From Paenibacillus aquistagni (GTDB lineage Bacteria; Bacillota; Bacilli; Paenibacillales; Paenibacillaceae), in contig NZ_FXAZ01000003.1 of the NCBI RefSeq assembly GCF_900177815.1, forward strand, positions 124,001 to 188,000: 64,000 nt of DNA, in the 5' to 3' direction. Positions 27,259-35,930 of the stretch are shown here, piece by piece. Every line of letters begins with the position of its first letter. The stretch's first letter is position 1. The notes beneath the pieces were generated by a model. It saw only the letters and a program-made list of their open reading frames with translations. It made no database searches and was not told the origin of the DNA. Position numbers and translations under genes: made by a program.

Positions 27259-28527
27259 GTGATTATTCAACAAGCGAAGCTTAGAGGCCGCGAAGGCCTA
27301 TGGAATATTGAAGTGGCGGATGGCGTATTCAAGACGATAACGGATCAGCCGATCCATACTGAAGGGCATGAGATCGTGGATGTGAATGGCTGCTTGGTGC
27401 TGGCGCCGTTTATTGAACCGCATATTCATCTGGATACAACCTTGACAGCAGGCGAACCGGAATGGAACAAGAGCGGAACGCTGTTTGAGGGCATTCAGCG
27501 CTGGTCCCAGCGCAAGGAAACGCTGTCCATTGAAGATGTGAAGACAAGAGCGAAGACTGCGCTGACCTGGCAGATTGCCCAAGGCATTCAGCATGTAAGA
27601 ACCCATGTCGATGTAACGGACCCCACTCTCACTGCATTGAAGGCGATGCTTGAGGTGAAGGAAGAGATAGCGCCTTATGTGGATCTTCAGCTGGTCGCGT
27701 TCCCTCAAGAAGGGATACTCTCCTATCCGAATGGAATAGAGCTTCTTGAAGAGGCGATGAAGATGGGAGCAGACGTGGTTGGCGGCATCCCGCACTTTGA
27801 GTTCACGCGCGAATATGGCGTTGAATCCATGAAGGTCGTCTTCGACCTGGCGGAAAAATATGATCGTCTCGTCGACATCCACTGCGATGAGATTGATGAT
27901 GAACAGTCCAGATTCGTAGAAGTGGTTGCGAAGGAAGCCTATGAGCGCGGAATTGGCGCGCGGACGACCGCGAGCCACACAACCGCGATGGGGTCCTATA
28001 ATGACGCCTATGCGTACAAGCTGTTCCGTCTATTGAAGATGTCGGGCATTAACTTCGTGTCCAACCCGCTGGTCAATATTCATTTGCAAGGCCGCTTTGA
28101 TACGTATCCGAAGCGTAGAGGCTTGACGCGTGTGAAGGAGCTGCAAGAAGCAGGCTTGAATGTATGCTTCGGCCATGATGATATCTTCGATCCATGGTAC
28201 CCGCTTGGCACAGGCAATATGCTGCAGGTGCTTCATATGGGCATCCATGCTTCGCAGTTGATGGGCTATGATCAGATCGTGAATAGTATCGACCTGATTA
28301 CGAAGAACAGTGCAACGACGCTTCAGATCGAAGACAAATACGGCATAGAAGCGGGCAAGCCGGCGAACTTCATCGTATTGAACGCGGAAAATGAGTATGA
28401 AGCGATTCGCAAGCAAGCGGCGGTACGCTACTCCTTCCGTCATGGCAAGGTCATTGCCGAGACAAAGCCAAGCGAGTCATGCGTGATGATGAATGGAGAG
28501 AAAGCGCCCGTTACGTTTCAAAAATAA
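27259..28527 (+). CDS. codA: Cytosine deaminase
   Basis: A 422-residue amidohydrolase-superfamily enzyme converting cytosine to uracil and ammonia. Metal and active-site motifs: [14 protein letters not shown] (HxH) near residue 55, [22 protein letters not shown] (His and Glu), TTASHTTAM (His), and [14 protein letters not shown] (catalytic Asp). The [20 protein letters not shown] block is typical of CodA. I choose the GTG at 27259, nine bases after AAGGGGG; a GTG 30 bases upstream overlaps the permease end. It is co-transcribed with codB behind the PyrR leader. A terminator follows. Confidence 0.93.
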   Translation: MIIQQAKLRGREGLWNIEVADGVFKTITDQPIHTEGHEIVDVNGCLVLAPFIEPHIHLDTTLTAGEPEWNKSGTLFEGIQRWSQRKETLSIEDVKTRAKTALTWQIAQGIQHVRTHVDVTDPTLTALKAMLEVKEEIAPYVDLQLVAFPQEGILSYPNGIELLEEAMKMGADVVGGIPHFEFTREYGVESMKVVFDLAEKYDRLVDIHCDEIDDEQSRFVEVVAKEAYERGIGARTTASHTTAMGSYNDAYAYKLFRLLKMSGINFVSNPLVNIHLQGRFDTYPKRRGLTRVKELQEAGLNVCFGHDDIFDPWYPLGTGNMLQVLHMGIHASQLMGYDQIVNSIDLITKNSATTLQIEDKYGIEAGKPANFIVLNAENEYEAIRKQAAVRYSFRHGKVIAETKPSESCVMMNGEKAPVTFQK

Positions 28528-28552
28528 ACATTAGCTTCTTGGAACACGAAGA

Positions 28553-28604
28553 TAATCGTCTTCTTGTCCTGTCGGATTAGGCAGGTCAGGGGGACGATTT
28601 TTTT
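28553..28604 (+). terminator. Terminator of codBA
   Basis: Outer stem AATCGTC (28554) / GACGATT (28593) with inner partial pairing, followed by seven T. Confidence 0.7.
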
Positions 28605-28757
28605 GTGGGTTCGCTTGAGAAGTTTTCTTATAAGCAGGATCGATATTCCACACAACCTCCGTTGGGCTCGACCTAGCACTCGTGCAGGAAAGTAGGCTGT
28701 ATGCCGTGAATAGTAATGGAATAACATGGAATGAAAAGGTGCTGAGGGGGAGCGTAA

Positions 28758-29954
28758 TTGCGAACATATGCGTACTATCAATCGGTCTTTGAGCATGTGC
28801 CGAAGCCGTTTGCCTTTGTCGATCTAGACCTCTTAGATGACAATGCAAGAGCCATTGCCAGCATGGCTCAAGGGAAGAATATCCGCATAGCGAGCAAGTC
28901 CATACGCTGTGTCGAGATCCTGCGGCGACTGCTGAACAGTGATTCAGCCTATCAGGGCATCATGTGCTTCACTGCAGAGGAGGCGGCATTCTTGGCTGGG
29001 CAGGGCTTTGATGATCTCCTGCTAGGCTATCCGCAGTGGCAGCCTCAAGGTCTCAAGGCTGTGCTTGAGCTGATCGAAGCAGGGAAGAGCATTACCCTGA
29101 TGGTGGACAGCATCGGGCATATCGAGCATCTGGAACGGCTTGCTGAAGGATGCAAGCGACCGATACCCGTGTGCATCGATATTGATATGTCAGTGCAGTA
29201 TCCGGGACTGCGATTCGGAGTATGGCGTTCCCCGATAAGCTCATGGCATGCGGCAGAGCCGGTTGTGCAGCGCATTCAGGCCTCTTCATGGCTTCGGTTG
29301 GATGGCATGATGGGCTATGAGGCTCAAGTAGCGGGGGTAGGTGATCGTGCCGAGGGCTCCATAATGACATGGGCTAAGAATCAATTGATTCGCCGCTTAA
29401 AAAAACGCTCCATTCAGGAAGCGGCAAGAAGAAGAGAGGAGATTATTGAACATCTGAGAAAGCTTCATGCCCTGCCTCGGATCGTCAATGCAGGGGGAAC
29501 GGGCAGCTTGGACAGCTCCTGCAAAGAGCCTTGGGTAACCGAGGTTACGGTGGGATCGGGCTTTTACTCGCCTGGTCTGTTTGATCATTATGCTTCCTTT
29601 CGGTATCAGCCTGCTGCAGCCTATGGCATTGAGATTGTAAGGCAGCCTCAGCCAGATATCATCACCTGTCTGGGAGGAGGATATCCTGCGTCAGGAGCTG
29701 GCGGTTCGGATAGGCTGCCGAAGCCTTACCTTCCTGAAGGGCTTAAGCTTCTCCCTTTAGAAGGGGCTGGAGAAGTACAGACACCGCTTCGATATACGGG
29801 AAATACCAAGCTGGTGGTTGGAGACACCGTGTTTTTTCGCCACGCTAAGGCTGGGGAATTATGTGAGCGCTTTCCTTTCTTGTATGCTGTCTCTAACGGA
29901 CGCATTGTCGATCAATATGCAACCTATCGCGGAATGGGGGAATGTTTTTTATGA
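28758..29954 (+). CDS. PLP-dependent amino acid aldolase/deaminase-like protein (alanine racemase N-terminal fold)
   Basis: A 398-residue fold-type III PLP protein. FAFVDLDLLDDNARAIASMAQGKNIRIASKSIRCVEILRRLL holds the PLP lysine (ASK) near residue 46; CIDIDMSVQYPGLRFGVWRSP, then MGYEAQVAG and NAGGTGSL are family features, as is the C-terminal beta domain. Such proteins are annotated amino acid deaminase/aldolase or D-threonine aldolase-like. The start is TTG at 28758, seven bases after GAGGGGGA. It overlaps the aldonolactone oxidase-like gene by four bases, so the two are translationally coupled. That pairing recurs in actinobacteria and bacilli as far as I recall, but its pathway is unknown to me. 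Confidence 0.82.
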   Translation: MRTYAYYQSVFEHVPKPFAFVDLDLLDDNARAIASMAQGKNIRIASKSIRCVEILRRLLNSDSAYQGIMCFTAEEAAFLAGQGFDDLLLGYPQWQPQGLKAVLELIEAGKSITLMVDSIGHIEHLERLAEGCKRPIPVCIDIDMSVQYPGLRFGVWRSPISSWHAAEPVVQRIQASSWLRLDGMMGYEAQVAGVGDRAEGSIMTWAKNQLIRRLKKRSIQEAARRREEIIEHLRKLHALPRIVNAGGTGSLDSSCKEPWVTEVTVGSGFYSPGLFDHYASFRYQPAAAYGIEIVRQPQPDIITCLGGGYPASGAGGSDRLPKPYLPEGLKLLPLEGAGEVQTPLRYTGNTKLVVGDTVFFRHAKAGELCERFPFLYAVSNGRIVDQYATYRGMGECFL

Positions 29955-31252
29955 ACAAGCAAGCAAAGACATGGTCCAATTGGTCAGGATCGGTGAAAGC
30001 ACTGCCGAAGCAGTTTGTCGCTCCAAGCTCAATAGAGGACGTTGCTGCTGTCGTTCAGTTCTGCAGACGAGAAGGACGGAAGCTTAGAGTGGTCGGATCA
30101 GGACATTCCTTCACCGCGATCGCGGCATCAGATGATATGCTGATGTCGCTTGACGGGCTGCAGGGTATCGTAAGAGTGGATAAAGTGGCCAGGACAGCTA
30201 CGGTATGGGCGGGAACGAAGCTTAGAGCGCTCGGCGAGGCCTTATTCTCTCATGGCTTGGGACAGGAGAATCTGGGGGATATCGATGTACAGTCCATCGC
30301 AGGGGCGATCAGTACGGGCACGCATGGAACGGGTGTAAGCTTTGGCAATATTTCCACTCAGGTCATCGGACTCACGGTCGTGACGGGAAGAGGAGAGGTC
30401 GTGGACTGTACGGCGGAGTCCCATCCAGAATGGTTCAAGGCTATGCAGATTTCTCTAGGCCTGCTTGGGGTTATTGTGCAGGTAACGCTCCGGCTCAACG
30501 AGGCGTATAAGCTGGAGTACGAGAGCCGTCGGCTGCCGCTTGCGGATTGTTTGCCGGCGCTGCCGCGCATGGCAGAGGAGAATCGCCACTTTGAATTTTT
30601 CTGGTTCCCCTATGCGGAGCCCTGCCAGATCAAGATTATGAATATGACCGATAAAGCGCCGACGAGTCGAAAAGTGAAGGATTACTTTGGTGAAGTGATT
30701 ATGGAGAACGCCTTCTTTGGACTGTTGTCCAAGACGTGCCAATGGCTTCCGCGCACAAGTCGAGCCATTAGCCGCCTATCGGCTTCACAGGTGCCCGTAG
30801 GGCAGAAGGTTGAGTACAGCCATCGCTTATTCGCCACGAAGCGGCTCGTTCGCTTCCATGAGATGGAGTACAATGTGCCGGCTGAGGCCATGGCAGATGT
30901 TATTGACGAGATGAGAGGGGCCTTGCAGAAGGAGCGCTATCATGTGCATTTTCCTGTGGAATGCCGCTATGCGAAAGCGGATGATATTTGGCTTAGCCCT
31001 GCGTATGGACGCGATTCGGCCTATATCGCGGTGCATATGTATCGCGGGATGCCCTACAAGGAGTACTTTGCTGCGATGGAGGCCATTTCCCTTCGATATG
31101 AAGGAAGGCCGCATTGGGGTAAGATGCACACGCTTCAAGGAGAGGCGCTGACGTCACGTTATCCGAAGTGGGATGCTTTTCAAGAGGTGAGGAGGATGCT
31201 TGACCCGGACCGTATTTTTGACAATGAATATATGGCACGTTTACTCCCGTAA
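29951..31252 (+). CDS. FAD-linked aldonolactone oxidase (gulonolactone/arabinonolactone oxidase family)
   Basis: A 433-residue VAO-type flavoprotein. The FAD domain shows PSSIEDVAAVVQFCRREGRKLRVVGSGHSFTAIAASDD; the His in GSGHSF is where eukaryotic relatives bind FAD covalently. DIDVQSIAGAISTGTHGTGVSFGNISTQV and the C-terminal HWGKMHT, LDPDRIFDNEYM (the ALO domain ending) fit D-arabinono-1,4-lactone/L-gulonolactone oxidases. It would oxidise a sugar lactone or polyol with O2. Its start overlaps the end of the PLP-enzyme gene, and GGGGGA precedes the ATG at 29951; an ATG nine bases earlier is possible. Confidence 0.88.
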   Translation: MNKQAKTWSNWSGSVKALPKQFVAPSSIEDVAAVVQFCRREGRKLRVVGSGHSFTAIAASDDMLMSLDGLQGIVRVDKVARTATVWAGTKLRALGEALFSHGLGQENLGDIDVQSIAGAISTGTHGTGVSFGNISTQVIGLTVVTGRGEVVDCTAESHPEWFKAMQISLGLLGVIVQVTLRLNEAYKLEYESRRLPLADCLPALPRMAEENRHFEFFWFPYAEPCQIKIMNMTDKAPTSRKVKDYFGEVIMENAFFGLLSKTCQWLPRTSRAISRLSASQVPVGQKVEYSHRLFATKRLVRFHEMEYNVPAEAMADVIDEMRGALQKERYHVHFPVECRYAKADDIWLSPAYGRDSAYIAVHMYRGMPYKEYFAAMEAISLRYEGRPHWGKMHTLQGEALTSRYPKWDAFQEVRRMLDPDRIFDNEYMARLLP

Positions 31253-31409
31253 CGAAGCAGGGGTTGCTGCACAAGCAGGCTGAGAAGAATCAGTTCTTGT
31301 CTATACTAGAGAGGTACGGGAATATCGCAATCGAAAGTGTTTAAGAGAGTACAACGATGGCTACCATGAAAAATGGATGACGAATGACAAGTAGGAGTTG
31401 ATTAAGGCT

Positions 31410-31874
31410 GTGAAGTGGCAGGAGAGTCTAGACATAGAGGCTAATATTGAGACAATATGGCGATTATTTGGATGGGATCAACAGCAGCGCATCATGCCTC
31501 AAGTAGTTGAGAATAAGCTCATTGAAGAGAAGGCAGGAGGCGTTGGCACGAGAGTTCAACAAAAATATCAGGAAGGAAAGCGGATCGAAACCTACATTGT
31601 AGAAGTGTTGGAGCATGAGGATACGAACGAGAAGAAGCACCTGAAAATTGAGTTCGAGTTGGCAAAAATGTTTAGGATTCACGCCGTTTTTACACTATAT
31701 AAGTTGGATGAACGGCTAACTCGATTTGAGTACGGAGGGACTAATGAAGGGCTGAACTTCATTGGAAAGCTAATGATGAAGCTAGGTAGTTCGAAGAGGA
31801 ATCAGCAAGTGGTGGACGACTTTATGAATCGGGTTAGACAAGAAGCGCTGAAGGATGAACTTCAAGCTGTATAA
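31410..31874 (+). CDS. SRPBCC/START-fold protein
   Basis: A protein of about 154 residues with the SRPBCC ligand-binding fold: the start WQESLDIEANIETIWRLFGWDQQQRIMP, the central YIVEVLEHEDTNEKKHLKIEFELAKMF and the last helix LGSSKRNQQVVDDFMNRVRQEAL are typical of polyketide-cyclase or AHSA1-type members, which bind small hydrophobic molecules. The start is uncertain: GTG 31410 has GGAG twelve bases upstream, and a TTG at 31398 is too close to it. It has its own short upstream gap and no operon partner. The 31875-32151 stretch after it holds no gene I can see. Confidence 0.7.
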   Translation: MKWQESLDIEANIETIWRLFGWDQQQRIMPQVVENKLIEEKAGGVGTRVQQKYQEGKRIETYIVEVLEHEDTNEKKHLKIEFELAKMFRIHAVFTLYKLDERLTRFEYGGTNEGLNFIGKLMMKLGSSKRNQQVVDDFMNRVRQEALKDELQAV

Positions 31875-32151
31875 TGGATCCTGCAAACGTTAATGAAGTC
31901 GAAGCCATTCGAAAAAGTACTTAAGGCTTTAATAGCGCATCAGCGCATAAAAGTTCAAAGTGGTACTGTACCCCTCTAGCACTTAGAAATAGAAAGTGTG
32001 AGCAGCCTTGTGTCCAATCGCCAGGGCTGTTCCATGTGTTCCATCCTAGTGTTCAGCCTTCTTCTTTGCGGCCTCTCCCTCTTTTTTCTGCTCGAACAGA
32101 CAATTTTTGCGCCGTGAATCTGTCCAATCTCATTACCTATAACAATATTTG

Positions 32152-32205
32152 TTGAAAAAAAACTCTCTAACGTTTTATAATGAAGGTGTAATTCTCCAAA
32201 ATAAA
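32152..32205 (+). promoter_or_regulatory. Promoter and operator of the MurR/RpiR regulator
   Basis: TTGAAA (32152-32157), 18-base spacer, TATAAT (32176-32181), then AATTCTCCAAAATAAA at 32190-32205. The TTCTCCAAAATAA core recurs twice before the binding-protein gene of the same locus, so it is a likely operator, here placed over the start of transcription for autoregulation. Confidence 0.75.
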
Positions 32206-32249
32206 GCAAGCATTTTGCCTATTGTATCGTGTAGAAATGAGGGATGAGA

Positions 32250-33119
32250 ATGGCAAGAGTTGGATCGAAGCTCCAATCATCAAATTCGCTATTGATGATA
32301 TCTAGCATATATACGTCTTTAACCAAGACGGAGAAGAAAGTTGCCGACTATGTGAAAGAGAACCCTGAAGATACGGTGCTGGCTACGGTGACGGATCTCG
32401 CGGAGAAGGCAGGCGTCGGAGAGACTTCGGTCATCCGCTTCTGTCGAAAGCTTGGCTTTAGGGGCTTCCACGAATTCAAGCTGTCTGTAGCGCAGGATCT
32501 GGTTGATCGGCCGCCGTCTGTGATGAGCACTGAGATTCACGAAGAAGATGATATGTATACCGTGGCGCGCAAGCTGACGCTGCAGCATGAGATTCTGCTT
32601 AAGAATACGCTTGATCTCGTCAATGTGGAGCATCTAAGCAAGGCCGTGGATCAACTGCTTGCGGCTAGAAAAATCATTATTTATGGTGTCGGCTCATCCG
32701 GAATAACGGCGCTTGATCTTCATTATCAGCTCATGCGGCTTGGCATGAATGTTGAGGCCCATCGGGATTCGCATATTATTGCAATGACGGCATCTCTGCT
32801 GAAGGAAGGGGATCTGGTGTTTGCGATCTCTACTTCTGGCAGCACGCGCGATATTGTCGATCCGGTGAAGGAAGCAAAGAAGAACGGTGCGCAAGTGATC
32901 TGTCTCACGGGACATCTGCGATCTCCAATTGCTTCTTATGCAGATACGGTGCTGTTAGTATCTGCGCGCGAAAGGCCGACAGAGGGTGGAGCTTTGTCCA
33001 CGAAGTTTATTCAGACGTACATGCTGAACATGCTGACAACCATCTTATCGATGAAGAAGGCGGATGCCGATCTAGCGCTTAATGCGACAGCGATCTCCGT
33101 AGCTGACAAGCTGTATTAA
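32250..33119 (+). CDS. MurR/RpiR-family regulator with SIS domain
   Basis: A 289-residue regulator. Residues 15-90 form the RpiR helix-turn-helix (LTKTEKKVADYVKENPEDTVLATVTDLAEKAGVGETSVIRFCRKLGFRGFHEFKLS, given here in family order), and residues 125-260 a SIS sugar-phosphate domain with IIYGVGSSGITALDLHYQLMRLG and GDLVFAISTSGSTRDIVDPVKEAK. Such proteins sense a phosphosugar, commonly an amino sugar phosphate. ATG 32250 is six bases after GAGGG. It opens a locus of ROK kinase, sugar ABC transporter and NanE; ManNAc-6-phosphate or GlcNAc-6-phosphate is the likely ligand, by context. Confidence 0.93.
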   Translation: MARVGSKLQSSNSLLMISSIYTSLTKTEKKVADYVKENPEDTVLATVTDLAEKAGVGETSVIRFCRKLGFRGFHEFKLSVAQDLVDRPPSVMSTEIHEEDDMYTVARKLTLQHEILLKNTLDLVNVEHLSKAVDQLLAARKIIIYGVGSSGITALDLHYQLMRLGMNVEAHRDSHIIAMTASLLKEGDLVFAISTSGSTRDIVDPVKEAKKNGAQVICLTGHLRSPIASYADTVLLVSARERPTEGGALSTKFIQTYMLNMLTTILSMKKADADLALNATAISVADKLY

Positions 33120-33226
33120 GACACGCGCGGGGACACCCGCTGGGGAAGGAACCGCTGCGCTTCAGGACAGCCAAGCACAGCGTATAGCGGAATCGCAGGA
33201 CCTAGCTGAAGGGAGAGCAGTCATTC

Positions 33227-34171
33227 ATGACCTATGCGATTGGTGTGGATATAGGCGGAACGAAAGTGCAGTTTGCGATAATTAATAGACAGGGGAGCAT
33301 TGTGAAGCGGCATTTGGTTCCTACGGAGGCAGACAAGGGGCCAGAACAGCTTCTGGAGAAGGTGGAAGCGGGGATAGACCGCATGATCGCCGCAATTGGA
33401 CAATCAGAGCATATCGAAGGGATCGGCATTGGCAGCGCGGGGCAGATCCGTTATTCCGATGGCTCGGTATGGTATGCGGGCGAGACGCTTCCGGGTTGGA
33501 GCGGAACGCCAATTAAAGAGCGGATAGCTGAGCGCTTCCCTTACCCTGTAACCGTCGATAATGACGTGAATGTCATTGCGATAGCGGAGAAGCGGTATGG
33601 CGCTGCGCAGCAGATGGAGCACTTTGTGTGCCTGGCGCTCGGGACAGGCATAGGCGGCGCGGTTATGGCGGCGGGACAGCTTGAGCGAGGAGTATTCGGC
33701 GGTGCAGGGGAGCTTGGACATGTCTCGGTGGACATGAATGGCCCGGCATGTGATTGCGGCAATCAAGGCTGCATTGAGCAGTATGCCTCCGGGACAGGCA
33801 TCGCGAGAATCGGGCGTGAAGTGATTCAGCAGGCAGCGGCTCCTATCGCTTGGGAGCCTAATGCCAAGGCGATTATTGCGGCTTGGCTTCAAGGCGATGC
33901 GGCCGCCACCCAGGTGATGGAGCTTGTCATCCAAGCATTGGGCACGGCTATCGCAGGCTATATTCACAGCTTCAATCCTGAAGGGATATTGATCGGCGGC
34001 AGTGTATCCCAAGCAGGGGAGCGCTTCTTCGAGGCGCTCGATCAGGAGGTTACAGCACGCACCTCTCCTGTTATGCGAGCTGCATGCCGGATTGTGCCTG
34101 CGCTGCTGGGGCCTGATGCGGGTGTCATTGGAGCCGCGGCACAGGTGTGGCATCATCCATCTTGGAAATAA
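33227..34171 (+). CDS. nanK: ROK-family sugar kinase, probably N-acetylmannosamine kinase
   Basis: A 314-residue ROK kinase. The ATP-binding AIGVDIGGTKVQFAII is at the start; TVDNDVNVIAIAEKRYGAA carries the catalytic Asp region; ALGTGIGGAV is the second phosphate loop; GELGHVSVDMNGPACDCGNQGCIEQYASG holds the Cys-x-Cys-Gly-x-x-Gly-Cys zinc site. Glucokinase and ManNAc kinase share these features, so the substrate is assigned from context: MurR regulator upstream and NanE downstream. Product would be ManNAc-6-phosphate. ATG 33227 has GAAGGGAG upstream. It is followed by a terminator, so the transporter has its own promoter. Confidence 0.8.
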   Translation: MTYAIGVDIGGTKVQFAIINRQGSIVKRHLVPTEADKGPEQLLEKVEAGIDRMIAAIGQSEHIEGIGIGSAGQIRYSDGSVWYAGETLPGWSGTPIKERIAERFPYPVTVDNDVNVIAIAEKRYGAAQQMEHFVCLALGTGIGGAVMAAGQLERGVFGGAGELGHVSVDMNGPACDCGNQGCIEQYASGTGIARIGREVIQQAAAPIAWEPNAKAIIAAWLQGDAAATQVMELVIQALGTAIAGYIHSFNPEGILIGGSVSQAGERFFEALDQEVTARTSPVMRAACRIVPALLGPDAGVIGAAAQVWHHPSWK

Positions 34172-34267
34172 TCAATTGTAAACCTCAAAGCGCACAAGAG
34201 AAGGAATGGGAGGAGCAACCAAGAGAGCAATAGGGAAGCAACAGGTGAGCAACAAGATGAAGCACGG

Positions 34268-34292
34268 AGGGCTGCGTGATGCAGCCCTATTT
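34268..34292 (+). terminator. Terminator after the ROK kinase gene
   Basis: Stem AGGGCTGC / GCAGCCCT with a five-base loop, extended by AGCAC / GTGCT at the outside, followed by ATTTGT. Partial read-through to the transporter genes is possible. Confidence 0.7.
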
Positions 34293-34413
34293 GTGCTGTC
34301 TTGTTGTGCTTTCTTGTTTCTCGTAATGACCGTTAGCGTAGAATTTTTTTCTAAAGATCAACTCAGGGCTTGATTTCTTTTTTGATAGTGAAGAGATCAA
34401 ATGAAATGAAAAT

Positions 34414-34509
34414 AATGGAGTTTTTCTCCAAAATAACGCTATCCAAGGATTGACAAAGAAATAATTATCCATTAGATTTTTATTAGGAGGATTAATTCTC
34501 CAAAATAAA
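34414..34509 (+). promoter_or_regulatory. Promoter with two operators of the amino-sugar transporter operon
   Basis: TTGACA (34450-34455), 17-base spacer, TAGATT (34473-34478). The motif TTCTCCAAAATAA occurs at 34424-34436 just upstream and at 34496-34508 just downstream, the same word found before the regulator gene. The upstream copy is part of TGGAGTTTTTCTCCA, an inverted repeat. Two sites around one promoter fit looping repression by the MurR/RpiR protein. The remainder of the 34172-34549 gap holds only the terminator. Confidence 0.75.
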
Positions 34510-34549
34510 TCATAGCTTAGATTAACAATCATGCAGGAGGGTGAGTCAT

Positions 34550-35863
34550 TTGAACAAGAGCAACAAACGAGCGCTGCCAGTATTGCTTATACTTACCGTA
34601 ATCCTCACAACAGTATTAAGCGCATGTTCGACAGGGGGCAAGGCTTCAAGCGGTACAGAGGACGGCAAGGTCGAGATTCAATTTTGGAATTCCTTTGCAG
34701 GGGACTCCAGCAAGCCGTTAGAGGCTGCTATAGCGAAGTACAACGAGAGTCAGGATAAGATCTTCGTGAAGGTGCTTAGCAATCAAGATCCGCAAAAACA
34801 ATTGACAGCGATTTCAGGAGGCAATCCGCCGGATCTTGTACTGACGCAGTGGAACAACATTGGACCATGGTCAGCTGCTGGGGCGGTGAAGCCGCTGAAG
34901 GAGTTTATTGACAAGGACGGATTTGACACCGCTCAGATTATCCCTGCGGCACTTGACCGTATGAAGGTGAAGGATGACATCTATGGCTTCCCGATCTCCA
35001 TGAGCATGGCGAACAAATTGTTCTACAACAAACAGGCATTGGAAGCTGCAGGCTTAACAGCTCCGCCAGAAACGCTTGAGCAGATGATGGATTATGCGAA
35101 GAAGCTCACCATTAAGGATGACAAGGGCAATATTACTCAAATGGGCTTTATTCCCGATTATCCGTGGATTGATAACGTATTCTGGCCGATTATCTTCAAC
35201 GGCTCCTGGGATGATGGCAATGGCAAGCTTACAGCCAATCAGCCAGCCAACGTGAAGTCAATCGAGTATCAAGCAAGATTCTATCAAGAATTTGGTCAGG
35301 AAGGCATTGATAAGTTCAAGTCCGGCATGGGCAAAATGGAGACCCCGCAGGACCCGATTCTGACCGGCAAGCTTGGGATGATGATCGGCTGGGAGAACTG
35401 GTATGTAGATAATCGGGGAGAAGGCAAGGAGATTGGAGTAGCCCCATTCCCTTATCCAGAGGCTCAGCCTGAGCTGAAGAATGCGGGTATGGTAAGCCCA
35501 ATTGCGATGTTCATTCCTGCCAAGGCGAAGTATCAGGACGAGGCTTGGGAAGTGATGAAGTATCTCTTAAGCGAAGATGTACAGATCGATTACAGCATTG
35601 AATATGGTTCTATTCCTGTACTGCTTAAGGCGCTTGATAATCCTAAGCTGACGGAGAATGAGAAGACGAAGCCGCTGTGGGATTATTATGAAAGTGCTAA
35701 GAGCCCGAATTTGAAAGGGTTTCCAAACAGCATCTACATCAACGAATATTTGCAGGCTTTGAATGAAGAGACCGAAAAGGCATTGAAAGGCCAGCAGTCC
35801 GCGCAGCAGGCGATGGATATCGTGGTAGAGAAGATGCAGCCGGTTGCAGATAAAAATAAATAA
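34550..35863 (+). CDS. Sugar ABC transporter substrate-binding lipoprotein (family 1)
   Basis: A 437-residue extracellular binding protein of the maltose/multi-sugar (CUT1) type. It begins MNKSNKRALPVLLILTVILTTVLSAC with lipobox LSAC (Cys26). Core features are VEIQFWNSFAGDSSKPLEAAIAKYNES, VLSNQDPQKQLTAISGGNPPDLVLTQW, and FIPAKAKYQDEAWEVMKYLLS near the end. TTG 34550 is nine bases after GGAGG; a GTG nine bases earlier overlaps it. It delivers an oligosaccharide or amino sugar to the two permeases encoded next. No ATPase is present here; in Bacillota such CUT1 systems often share the MsmX-type ATPase encoded elsewhere. Confidence 0.92.
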   Translation: MNKSNKRALPVLLILTVILTTVLSACSTGGKASSGTEDGKVEIQFWNSFAGDSSKPLEAAIAKYNESQDKIFVKVLSNQDPQKQLTAISGGNPPDLVLTQWNNIGPWSAAGAVKPLKEFIDKDGFDTAQIIPAALDRMKVKDDIYGFPISMSMANKLFYNKQALEAAGLTAPPETLEQMMDYAKKLTIKDDKGNITQMGFIPDYPWIDNVFWPIIFNGSWDDGNGKLTANQPANVKSIEYQARFYQEFGQEGIDKFKSGMGKMETPQDPILTGKLGMMIGWENWYVDNRGEGKEIGVAPFPYPEAQPELKNAGMVSPIAMFIPAKAKYQDEAWEVMKYLLSEDVQIDYSIEYGSIPVLLKALDNPKLTENEKTKPLWDYYESAKSPNLKGFPNSIYINEYLQALNEETEKALKGQQSAQQAMDIVVEKMQPVADKNK

Positions 35864-35930
35864 TAGGAACAGCAGGTGCAGGGAATGAACTCCCTGCCCT
35901 GCTTGTATCTCTCTTGTGAGGTGAGAAGGG

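Noticed and set aside
33404-34156. A 250-codon leftward frame
   Set aside because: It lies fully antisense to the ROK kinase gene, which has all family motifs; length comes from G+C-rich codon bias.
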